Shown one piece after another: positions 1 to 6,090 of a stretch of DNA of 9,483 nt (within the stretch, counting starts at the first letter, position 1; each line of letters starts with the position of its first letter). The DNA is taken from the NCBI GenBank assembly GCA_003646935.1, contig QMLW01000039.1, positions 1 through 9,483 of the forward strand, written 5' to 3'. A program made the translations under genes and the position numbers. Below the pieces are notes generated by a model, which had not been told where the DNA came from, did no database searches, and worked only from the letters and a program-made list of their open reading frames with translations. Source of the stretch: Deltaproteobacteria bacterium (lineage in GTDB: Bacteria > Desulfobacterota > DSM-4660 > Desulfatiglandales > B25-G16).

Positions 1-408
1 ATACTGCTTCTCCTCGGTAAATGTGACCACGATTTCCTCAGCCTCTGCAACAACATGATTGTTGGTCAATATGTATCCATCCTCACTAACAACAACGCCT
101 GATCCCAGGCTTCTCTGTTTCATCTCTTCCTGAGGAATTTGGCCAAAGAAATGTTTGAAAAAATCTTCCCCGAAGAAATCCCTGAATTCCCTCCCGGGAA
201 ATGGGAGGAACCTTCCCGTAGGTTTAATCACTTTCGTAGAGCTGATATTGACTGCAACATGGCCTACCTTGTCGGCAAGCGATGCAAAGCTTTCAGGTAC
301 AGTACTTCGGGCCGTAGCCCACGGGTGTAAGGCTAGGCACAGAAAAAGGCTTAGTGCAAGAATGAAAACGGTCTTTCTCGGTATGAATTGGAGCGTGTCT
401 TGTTTCAT
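1..408 (-). CDS. htrA: HtrA/DegP-family periplasmic serine protease, N-terminal part (cut by left edge)
   Basis: Only the first 136 codons are in the window; the 3' end lies beyond position 1. The family degrades or refolds damaged proteins in the periplasm as a trypsin-like protease followed by PDZ domains. Visible here: a basic N-terminus and hydrophobic segment at about residues 13-33, which fits a signal peptide ending near ATA/AR; a mature start of the type VPESFASLADKVGHVAVNIS, typical of the family; a Phe-rich loop at residues 76-89; and the motif GSGVVVSEDGYILTNNHVV, which carries the catalytic His at residue 118. The catalytic Asp and Ser would lie outside, so activity cannot be judged. 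The ATG at 406-408 is preceded by AAGGAGGT at a normal distance. It follows the NifX-like gene by 20 bp on the same strand, so the two are probably cotranscribed. The family call is secure; the exact subtype (DegP, DegQ or DegS) is not. Confidence 0.93.
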   Translation of the reverse strand, partial: MKQDTLQFIPRKTVFILALSLFLCLALHPWATARSTVPESFASLADKVGHVAVNISSTKVIKPTGRFLPFPGREFRDFFGEDFFKHFFGQIPQEEMKQRSLGSGVVVSEDGYILTNNHVVAEAEEIVVTFTEEKQY

Positions 409-428
409 CGAATGGTTACCTCCTTGCT

Positions 429-926
429 TCAATAGCGATTTTTTTCCTTCTCCAAACTTTCTAATCGCTCAGTCGCCCTCTCCAACTGCTTTCGTAAAGA
501 AAGGATTTCCTCTCGGAGTTTCGATGGCTCATCGTGGGGAAGCTCATGGAATTCATGGTCTGGTTCATGTTCATGGTCCATACACGGGGCTGCCCCCTGA
601 ATCTTTCCGTCAAGATACAGCTGAAGTACCGTGCGAACAGTGCCGGAGACCCCGGTTGCTACCTGAATTCCGTACTGTTCAAAGAAACCAATCGCCTTCG
701 GCCCCATGCCGCCGGCGATTATCACGTGAGCGCCTATACTCTTGATAAAGGCGGGAACCTCCCCGGGCTGGCCATGGCTTCCGTAGAAGGGATTTTCATG
801 GACCTTAACCTCCCCTATCTGGCCGTTATCGACTTCTACCAGTGTATAGGACTGGCATCTGCCGAAATGCTGGCTTAGCACTGCCTCGAGTCCCCTGTTA
901 TCCTCGGTGGCCACTGCAATCTTCAT
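429..926 (-). CDS. NifX/NifB-family dinitrogenase Fe-Mo cofactor-binding protein with His-rich linker and C-terminal coiled coil
   Basis: The protein has 165 residues. Residues 1-112 form a dinitrogenase Fe-Mo cofactor domain: MKIAVATEDN at the start, the conserved HFGRC at 20-24, and GGMGPKAIGFFEQYGI at 72-87. The family binds or carries Fe-S or Mo-Fe-S clusters; many members in anaerobes have no link to nitrogen fixation, and no nif gene is seen here. After the domain come Cys115 and five His residues (118, 120, 124, 127, 131) among acidic residues, a possible metal site. Residues 135-163 form a short coiled coil with hydrophobic residues spaced 4-3-4-3 (L137, I141, L144, L148, A151, L155, L158). 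The coiled coil recalls the tail of small DUF5320 proteins that often sit near such genes; this comparison is from memory. The ATG is preceded by AAAGGAGAG. It lies 20 bp upstream of the HtrA gene. The exact function is unknown. Confidence 0.88.
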   Translation of the reverse strand: MKIAVATEDNRGLEAVLSQHFGRCQSYTLVEVDNGQIGEVKVHENPFYGSHGQPGEVPAFIKSIGAHVIIAGGMGPKAIGFFEQYGIQVATGVSGTVRTVLQLYLDGKIQGAAPCMDHEHEPDHEFHELPHDEPSKLREEILSLRKQLERATERLESLEKEKNRY

Positions 927-1057
927 GGTCGCACTCTCCTTTCATCAGAGCTCTTTATTGATGAGCCTGACCCACATCTGCACGATCACCATCTTTATCA
1001 GCCTCATCAGAAGAAGATAGTTTACATGAGTTCTTCGAAAGTTTCTGAATTTCATTA

Positions 1058-1086
1058 AAAGTAATACAGGGATGGGGATATGTCAA
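1058..1086 (-). promoter_or_regulatory. candidate sigma-70 promoter for the NifX-like/htrA pair
   Basis: On the minus strand TTGACA (1081-1086) is a perfect -35 box, followed after 17 bp by TACTTT (1058-1063), a weak -10. It sits directly after the hisF stop codon and about 130 bp upstream of the NifX-like start, so the pair could be transcribed independently of hisF. The weak -10 makes this tentative. Confidence 0.4.
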
Positions 1087-1098
1087 GACAGGGGCTTG

Positions 1099-1884
1099 TC
1101 AGGCAAGATGTACTAATAAACCCCTTTCCCGTAAGTATTCCTTAACCTCTCTCACCCGCAGGATGCGGTAGTGAAACACAGAGGCAGCAAGCAGTATGGT
1201 GGCACCCCCGCGAGTCGCCCCCTCATAGAAGTGCTCCAGTGTACCTGCACCACCTGATGCTACGACGGGGATTTGAACGACCTCAGAGATGGCTTTCGTG
1301 AATTCCAGGTCGTAGCCGCTCTTTGTTCCATCTCCATCCATGCTCGTGGGCAGTATCACGCCTGCTCCCAGCTCTTGACACCGCTTGGCCCATGTAACGG
1401 CATCCTGACCCATCGGCTTGGTACCACCGGAAACAACCAGCTCAAAGCCCGATGGCATAGCTTTGTTTCTCTTCGCATCCACGGCCACGGTGATTGTCTC
1501 TGAACCGAACCTCCTCGCCGCCTTCTCTACAATATTGGGGTCTCTCACCGCTGCACTGTTCATGGATACCTTCTGTGCCCCTGCCTTCAGCACCAAATCG
1601 ATATCCTCCAGGGAGGATATGCCCCCGCCAACGGTAAGCGGGATATTAATGACTGAGGACACGTTTCTCACCCACTCCAGCCTTGTTTTACGATTCTCCA
1701 GGGTGGCCGCGATATCCAGCATAGCGAGTTCATCTGCTCCCTCGCGCTGGTAAAACTCGGCATTCTCTACTGGGTCTCCAGCATCCTTTAGGTCCACGAA
1801 ATGGATACCCTTCACCACCCTGCCCTCTTTCATGTCAAGACATGGCATTATTTTGATTATCTTCGAAGCCATTCCCTTCCCCAT
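1099..1884 (-). CDS. hisF: imidazole glycerol phosphate synthase cyclase subunit HisF, divergent or paralogous form
   Basis: The 261-residue protein is a full-length (beta/alpha)8 barrel of the HisF family. HisF uses ammonia from the glutaminase HisH to convert PRFAR into imidazole glycerol phosphate and AICAR in histidine synthesis. Both catalytic Asp residues are present: D17 in [14 protein letters not shown] and D136 in VAVDAKR. Phosphate-site motifs are also present: [38 protein letters not shown] and LAASVFH. Compared with Thermotoga maritima HisF, the gate residue E167 is Val176, D98 at the HisH interface is Gln104, R5 is Lys11 and R175 is Gly184. Neither hisH nor any other his gene is adjacent. 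It may be a canonical enzyme in a scattered pathway or a paralog with another role. The start at 1884 is chosen because GGGAGG lies 8 bp upstream; the next Met (residue 5) would sit too close to the purine run before it. Confidence 0.87.
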   Translation of the reverse strand: MGKGMASKIIKIMPCLDMKEGRVVKGIHFVDLKDAGDPVENAEFYQREGADELAMLDIAATLENRKTRLEWVRNVSSVINIPLTVGGGISSLEDIDLVLKAGAQKVSMNSAAVRDPNIVEKAARRFGSETITVAVDAKRNKAMPSGFELVVSGGTKPMGQDAVTWAKRCQELGAGVILPTSMDGDGTKSGYDLEFTKAISEVVQIPVVASGGAGTLEHFYEGATRGGATILLAASVFHYRILRVREVKEYLRERGLLVHLA

Positions 1885-2052
1885 AGACCGTATCCTCCCT
1901 TCGTTCTCGGGTGAAATCTCAAAATGTTTTCATTGGTGACTATCGCACATTCCTGCGTTGGTGATCAATATCTTTCCATTTTTACCTATGCACCCGAAAA
2001 AAAACTGGGTTTTTAGCTCTGTCGCGTTGTCGCAATCTTATTGTAAGGGCCA
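1885..2052. other. divergent intergenic region between hisF and the MBL-fold gene
   Basis: This 168-bp AT-rich spacer must hold the promoters of both flanking genes. The minus-strand ribosome site of hisF (GGGAGG) is clear. The most visible feature is a run of eight A near 1997-2004 followed by CTGGG and five T, giving a weak A/T hairpin (AAAAAC-TGG-GTTTTT). It is too weak to call a terminator. I see no strong -35/-10 pair in either direction. Confidence 0.4.
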
Positions 2053-2640
2053 TTGATTGTTGGACCGTACCAGGCCAATTGCTATATCTTGGGTTGTAAG
2101 GAAACGAGAGAGGGCCTCGTCATTGACCCAGGTGATGACGTGTTCCGTATTGCAGAGGAAATATCGAAAAACGGCCTGAGGATACGCTACATACTCATTA
2201 CTCATGGGCATTTCGACCATACGGGAGGTGCTGCCGAGCTGCGAGACATTACCAAGGCGCCTGTGCTGATTCATGCCCTCGATGTCCCGGCACTCAACGT
2301 TAAAGCCGATGGTTATCTTTCAGAGGGCCAAGAGCTCAACGTGGGAACCTATGGCATATCAGTGATTCATACTCCTGGTCATTCGCCCGGAGGAGTGAGT
2401 TTCCATTCGCCCGGCGTGGTCTTTGCCGGCGACACCCTTTTCGCCGGCTCGGTTGGACGAACCGATTTCCCAGGCGGAAGCCATGAACAGCTGACCCACG
2501 GGGTCCGCACGAAGATCTTTCCCTTAGGAGATGATATACGGGTATATCCGGGCCACGGACCGTCAACCACCATTGCAAGAGAGCGCCTTTACAATCCCTT
2601 TTTCCGCCTACCAAACAATCCCAGCGCCTCTTCTACTTAG
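2053..2640 (+). CDS. metallo-beta-lactamase-fold hydrolase, glyoxalase II-like
   Basis: The 195-residue protein is a compact single-domain MBL-fold enzyme of the kind often annotated as hydroxyacylglutathione hydrolase. Such proteins hydrolyse thioesters or related substrates with a dinuclear metal centre. All metal ligands are visible: HGHFDH at residues 51-56, His110 in HTPGHS, Asp127 in AGDTLF and His168 in PGHGPSTT. The opening VGPYQANCYILGC matches the usual first strand of the family, but about five residues normally ahead of it are absent. An in-frame TAA at 2044-2046 lies just three codons before the first possible start, TTG at 2053, and the nearby AAGGG is too close to it for a good ribosome site. 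The start is therefore uncertain, while the fold and active site are not. Its 3' end overlaps the convergent GlpX-like gene by 4 bp. The substrate cannot be told from sequence. Confidence 0.87.
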   Translation: MIVGPYQANCYILGCKETREGLVIDPGDDVFRIAEEISKNGLRIRYILITHGHFDHTGGAAELRDITKAPVLIHALDVPALNVKADGYLSEGQELNVGTYGISVIHTPGHSPGGVSFHSPGVVFAGDTLFAGSVGRTDFPGGSHEQLTHGVRTKIFPLGDDIRVYPGHGPSTTIARERLYNPFFRLPNNPSASST

Positions 2641-4313
2641 GCTGCCTTGGTAAACCATTCCGGTAATGCCTGGACAACAGAACTGACTATATCTCGGTCG
2701 TGCGCGCTCAATGCCCCTCGAGCTATGAGGGATTCGATGGTCTTCTCGAGCACCAGCATCTTGCCGCCCGCGTGAATGATCGCCGGGTAATACTCATTTA
2801 CGAAGAATTGCTTGAGCCTGAGCCGCTTCACCTCGTCATCTGCCATGGATTTGATATAGGTTTCGATTGTTTGCTTATCTAGTTCGTTTAACTCGGTTTT
2901 GGGTGAAGCCATTTTCCCAGCGGTAGGATCAAGGCCGTCTACACACCGAAATACCAACTGCCAGTGCTCAATATTTCCCAATGAGTTGATCATGAGCGTG
3001 TGGGTGGTAATCAGGCCCTGCTCCCTATCGATTGTTACACCCTTTAGGTGCGGGAGGAAGTAGTTGTCGGATATGGCGCAGAAGGCGCTCACTCCCCCTG
3101 CATAGGGCCTTTCCATTATATCGTTCACCGTGAAATAGGGTTTCTGCTCGAACCGGGCATCCTGCAAAAGGATAAGTTCCTCTTCTGTGTAGTGAAACCG
3201 CTCGTTCCACAGCTCCTCCGGGGAGAGATCCTTTCTGGTCAGTGAGCTCTGGCTCGTGATCATCCCAAGACTTTGACCTCCTCGCCAGACAAGCGGGAGG
3301 GCGCCAACCGTCCATTCCGCACTACCACCGATCTCCCCGATCATGCTGTGCAGCCCTCTGCCGTCCGGAAAACGCAGCCCTTCCAATCCCAGAACCAATG
3401 CGGGAAAGAGATCTCCGTCTTGATCGAAGGGAGTGGCAATACCCATGGCATTAAGCTGATCCATGGCCGGATGGTGACGTGACCGATCGATAAAATAGGC
3501 CGTCATTTCTGAGACGTCATTCACACCGCACGCATCGGCAATGATCTGGGCCTCTTGCTTCAAATCCGTGTCCCTGGGGTTGAACTCTGAAAAGTGCGCA
3601 CCTGCCATCCAACGCTCTATGTATATGTCCGGTAGATGACGCTTAAAACCTGACTCGGTTAAAAATAACGCAGTGAGCGAGCTGTGTAATCCTTTAATCG
3701 ACTTCCCCGTGCCGTCAATTACATCGGATCCCATGGACAGCTTGGCAACGTCGTGCCCGAGATCTCGTCCATACCGGTTGCAGTGCTCTTCCTTTCCAAA
3801 TAGCGCACCGACCGGGATAGTTGGATTACCTCCCGGCTCTACCCCCGGCTTAACCCGCACGCCCTCTGTTATGGTACTCTCGATGACGACTTCCTCTCCT
3901 ACATCGAAGGTTTCGCTCGTAATCTGAAGCACCTCGCTCATGATCTGGGCAGCAAGCCGGTCGTTTCTGCGCTTTAATCGGTTTACCATCGCCTTTGTCT
4001 GTTGATCCTTGGGTACTGTTTTCAGCACACCGAATCCATGGAGGGCGACAGCCGCTCCGGGCAGGGCTGCAGCAAGGATGACGGACTGGCGCAGTTGCTT
4101 GCTTCTGAATACCCCTAGGTTGGATTGCTCGTTAACCCGATCGTCTATGATAAATACTCTGCCTTCAGCAAGTTCGAGGCCATAGAAGCCCAACACTTCT
4201 TTGTGCCTCTGATTGAATGTGGAGACCTTATCCTTACCCATCTCCATTGGTTCATGACGCCCGGCATAGGTTAATTTCGCATCAGAGATATGGTATCGAA
4301 GGGGATTGCTCAT
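2637..4313 (-). CDS. large divergent GlpX-like (class II fructose-1,6-bisphosphatase family) protein with extra N- and C-terminal regions
   Basis: The protein has 558 residues; GlpX proteins have about 330. I do not recognise it as a named protein, but residues 115-462 align by eye, in order, with E. coli GlpX as I recall it. VVIES matches the IVIGE strand, SDVIDGT matches DPIEGT, DIYIERWMAG matches MYMEKLIVG, RSRHH matches KPRHD, DQDGDL matches PDGDV, and IGEIGGSAE matches YGIGGAPEG. The five metal ligands D33, E57, D85, E88 and E213 correspond to D118, E145, D197, D200 (Glu to Asp) and one of E377-379. A sugar-phosphatase reaction is thus plausible, but the substrate is unknown. Residues 1-115 and 463-558 have no GlpX counterpart. 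I chose the ATG at 4313 because GGAGGTGA lies 6 bp upstream; the ATG 17 codons earlier (4364) gives a less family-like leader. No signal peptide is evident. The gene is convergent with the MBL gene. Confidence 0.72.
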   Translation of the reverse strand: MSNPLRYHISDAKLTYAGRHEPMEMGKDKVSTFNQRHKEVLGFYGLELAEGRVFIIDDRVNEQSNLGVFRSKQLRQSVILAAALPGAAVALHGFGVLKTVPKDQQTKAMVNRLKRRNDRLAAQIMSEVLQITSETFDVGEEVVIESTITEGVRVKPGVEPGGNPTIPVGALFGKEEHCNRYGRDLGHDVAKLSMGSDVIDGTGKSIKGLHSSLTALFLTESGFKRHLPDIYIERWMAGAHFSEFNPRDTDLKQEAQIIADACGVNDVSEMTAYFIDRSRHHPAMDQLNAMGIATPFDQDGDLFPALVLGLEGLRFPDGRGLHSMIGEIGGSAEWTVGALPLVWRGGQSLGMITSQSSLTRKDLSPEELWNERFHYTEEELILLQDARFEQKPYFTVNDIMERPYAGGVSAFCAISDNYFLPHLKGVTIDREQGLITTHTLMINSLGNIEHWQLVFRCVDGLDPTAGKMASPKTELNELDKQTIETYIKSMADDEVKRLRLKQFFVNEYYPAIIHAGGKMLVLEKTIESLIARGALSAHDRDIVSSVVQALPEWFTKAA

Positions 4314-4566
4314 AGCTTCACCTCCATGCAATCGTGTTGACGGCGAATAAGCGCCAGCGCTCAAAAATAAAGCTTATAGGATTCGGTTTGGATTCTGTTA
4401 TAGCGATGCTGATTCACGGAAATCTCCTGAGGGTGCTGCCTTGAATATGTATTACCACGCTATAGGAATTGAAGCCGGAAAGTCAAGGTATAAAAACTAC
4501 ACCTTAAAGCATAAGGATACAGCTACAGAGTACCTTACGTTTTGTAGAATGAAACAAGTAGCAATG
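4314..4566. other. intergenic spacer between GlpX-like and metallophosphoesterase genes
   Basis: This 253-bp spacer is AT-rich and separates two genes on the minus strand. It should hold the promoter of the GlpX-like gene, whose ribosome site GGAGGTGA is at its left edge. No clear terminator hairpin for the upstream metallophosphoesterase gene was found. A 56-codon plus-strand reading frame (4447-4617) begins here and runs into the 3' end of the next gene; it was not accepted as a gene. Confidence 0.4.
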
Positions 4567-5709
4567 TTACGTATCTTTGTGAACCAGTTCGATGATCGTC
4601 ACTTCAGGAGGGGCTAGAAAGCGAATGGTAGGACCCCATGTGCCAGAGCCCCTGGTCACATAGAGATATGAGCCGTGCTCAAGACGGCTAAGCCCCTGGT
4701 CCGCGGGGTAGAACAGCCCCACGAGAAAGGCGAAGGGGAAGATCTGCCCTCCATGGGTGTGTCCTGAAAGCTGCAAGTCAAAGAGGTTATCTGCCTTTCT
4801 ATCCACCACGGGCTGGTGCTTGAGGAGTATGGTGAACCGCTCATGATCGAGCTTTGAGAGCAGGGATGTCTCCGAAATACCCATGGAAAGACCAAAGCGT
4901 TTTGCCGTTGGATCATCAATACCGGCGATGGTTAGGATACCTGCAACATCGGAGACCTCTGCCCGCAGGATCGTAAATCCCGCATTTTCAGTGAACGTCA
5001 GGGCCTGATCGAGGCCGGCATAGAATTCGTGATTTCCCGTCACGGCGAACTTCCCATAAGGGGCATGCATATCTCTAAGTAGTTCTGCTAGGCCTCCGAG
5101 GTTATCGATTTGGCCATCAACGAGATCGCCCGTGGAGACCACGATATCGGGCTTGGCACGTGCTACCTCTCTGAGAATCCTCTTCAGCCTCCCGTGGCGT
5201 ACGGTTAGGCCGAGGTGCACATCGGATATTTGGGCAATGGTAATCCTGCCTATGTGCTCGGGGATCTTCGGGCTTTCGATCACAACCCGTTCGGTTCGTA
5301 TGGAACGGGCCTCGAAATATCCATAGAACGTGAGCGCTACGCTCATCACGGCCGGGATCATCAAGGCCAATTGGGGCGAGGGCAACAGAGATGAAGGGCC
5401 CACCTTAAAGGCCAGTCCCCCGGTGTAGATGAGCAGGCGATAGATATCAACGGGCAGCGAACAGGAGAAGAACAGAAAGGCCAATCCCATCCAGGTATAG
5501 CCGATATAGGAGAGGTAACGCGCAAACGACTCGAATCCGTACCTCTCGGAAAGGCGCACCGCAATCGGGGAGAGGACCATAATTGCCATAAAGAAGATGA
5601 CAAGGATTATGTCTACGGCACCGAGTGCGAGGGCCGTCTTTATCTTGTAGTAGATATAGAAATGCAACAATCCATATATAAGCAAGATCGCGAGCAAAAA
5701 GACAATCAT
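4567..5709 (-). CDS. membrane-anchored metallophosphoesterase (YkuE/YaeI-like calcineurin-type phosphoesterase)
   Basis: The 380-residue protein has an N-terminal membrane part with about four hydrophobic segments (roughly residues 1-20, 29-50, 69-95 and 112-131), then a calcineurin-type phosphoesterase domain from about 150 to 377. The dinuclear metal motifs are complete: D163 and H165 in ISDVHLG, D195 in TGDLVDG, N226 and H227 in GNHEFY, H298 in LKHQP, and H317 and H319 in SGHTHGGQ. Relatives hydrolyse phosphodiesters or phosphomonoesters at the membrane; some YaeI-type members act on UDP-diacylglucosamine-like lipids, but the substrate here is not determined. The ATG at 5707-5709 is preceded by AAAGGTG, a moderate ribosome site. 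It stands alone, divergent from the peptide transporter genes and 253 bp ahead of the GlpX-like gene, so no operon is clear. Confidence 0.92.
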   Translation of the reverse strand: MIVFLLAILLIYGLLHFYIYYKIKTALALGAVDIILVIFFMAIMVLSPIAVRLSERYGFESFARYLSYIGYTWMGLAFLFFSCSLPVDIYRLLIYTGGLAFKVGPSSLLPSPQLALMIPAVMSVALTFYGYFEARSIRTERVVIESPKIPEHIGRITIAQISDVHLGLTVRHGRLKRILREVARAKPDIVVSTGDLVDGQIDNLGGLAELLRDMHAPYGKFAVTGNHEFYAGLDQALTFTENAGFTILRAEVSDVAGILTIAGIDDPTAKRFGLSMGISETSLLSKLDHERFTILLKHQPVVDRKADNLFDLQLSGHTHGGQIFPFAFLVGLFYPADQGLSRLEHGSYLYVTRGSGTWGPTIRFLAPPEVTIIELVHKDT

Positions 5710-5770
5710 GACAACACCTTTGTTATTTCCTTGTTCTCAGCTATAATCATTCATGGAAGAGATGTGTATC

Positions 5771-5797
5771 TTTATAGGATCAAAAGAAGGTTTTCAA
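5771..5797 (-). promoter_or_regulatory. candidate promoter of the metallophosphoesterase gene
   Basis: On the minus strand TTGAAA (5792-5797) and TATAAA (5771-5776) are separated by 15 bp, about 60 bp upstream of the start codon. The spacer is short, but both boxes are good. The -35 overlaps a palindrome described separately. Confidence 0.35.
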
Positions 5798-5808
5798 GAG
5801 TTCTTGAA
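5793..5808. repeat. 16-bp palindrome, possible operator
   Basis: TTCAAGA-GT-TCTTGAA has perfect 7-bp arms around a 2-bp centre. It overlaps the candidate -35 box of the metallophosphoesterase gene, a usual place for a dimeric repressor to bind. No regulator gene is in the window, so the role is inference. Confidence 0.45.
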
Positions 5809-5872
5809 TAGTACGGCTCATAACTATATTCATTACCCTACCCTGCATGAAAAGCCCCGGTGAAAATGTATG

Positions 5873-5902
5873 TTGACAGAGCACCTCGTGTTAAGCCAAA
5901 AT
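5873..5902 (+). promoter_or_regulatory. candidate promoter of the peptide transporter genes
   Basis: TTGACA (5873-5878) is a perfect -35 box. CAAAAT (5897-5902) at 18-bp spacing matches four of six -10 positions. Transcription from here would leave an untranslated leader of roughly 180 nt before the substrate-binding protein. Confidence 0.35.
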
Positions 5903-6030
5903 AGCCCAATCTCGGGATCTGGATTTCTTCATCGAATGAGGGATGGATCATCGAGGTGAATTGCTTCACTCCGGATCGAAGGACCTAATGGAAAGGAGGT
6001 GAGGGGTTTTTAAGGTCAGCCGTGGTAGGC

Positions 6031-6052
6031 TTGAGAGCCTTGCGGCTCGCAA
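6031..6052 (+). repeat. stem-loop in the leader of the substrate-binding protein gene
   Basis: TTG-A-GAGCC, loop TTGC, GGCTC-G-CAA: a 5-bp GC-rich stem, one mismatch and three more pairs. It ends about 24 nt before the ribosome site at 6076-6082. It has no following T run, so it is not a terminator. A short open frame starting with GTG at 6022, with AAGG six bases upstream, runs through it for 21 codons to TGA at 6085-6087. Confidence 0.4.
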
Positions 6053-6090
6053 CCCAAACGTTTAACCACTTTTACAAGGAGGTCTGAGAT

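Larger units (their letters stand above)
5710..6090. other. divergent control region between metallophosphoesterase and transporter genes
   Basis: This 381-bp stretch holds no accepted gene. Besides the sites listed separately, it has a second possible plus-strand promoter, TTGTTA (5720-5725) and TATAAT (5742-5747) with a 16-bp spacer, which would give a leader of over 300 nt. It also has a small hairpin GTGAA-TTGC-TTCAC (5956-5969), and a perfect AAGGAGGT (5993-6000) that is followed by no usable start codon; the ATG just before it opens only a four-codon frame (5988-6002). The true ribosome site of the substrate-binding protein is AAGGAGG at 6076-6082. Confidence 0.5.

Noticed and set aside
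155..745. A 196-codon plus-strand open frame across the htrA and NifX-like genes
   Set aside because: It is antisense to two genes with clear family motifs and good ribosome sites, and its translation has the Arg/Pro/Ser-rich look of a shadow frame.
429..926. Evidence for nitrogen fixation
   Set aside because: The NifX-like domain alone is widespread in anaerobes that do not fix nitrogen, and no nifHDKENB gene is present in the window.
1991..2015. A possible terminator with an A run, CTGGG and a T run
   Set aside because: The stem is short and almost wholly A/T, and no gene ends upstream of it in either direction, so there is no transcript for it to terminate.
4314..4364. A 17-residue longer N-terminus for the GlpX-like protein
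   Set aside because: The ATG at 4313 has a strong GGAGGTGA at the right distance, while that sequence would lie inside the coding region if translation began at 4364.
4447..4617. A 56-codon plus-strand reading frame beginning MYYHAIGIEAGKSRYKNY, with an in-frame TTG at 4441 after GAGGGTG
   Set aside because: It overlaps the 3' end of the well-supported metallophosphoesterase gene by 51 bases, resembles no family I can name, and its only fair ribosome site serves a TTG. Ribosome profiling or conservation would be needed.
6031..6052. Attenuator-type terminator before the substrate-binding protein gene
   Set aside because: The stem is followed by AACCCAAACG and no T run, so it lacks the mark of an intrinsic terminator.
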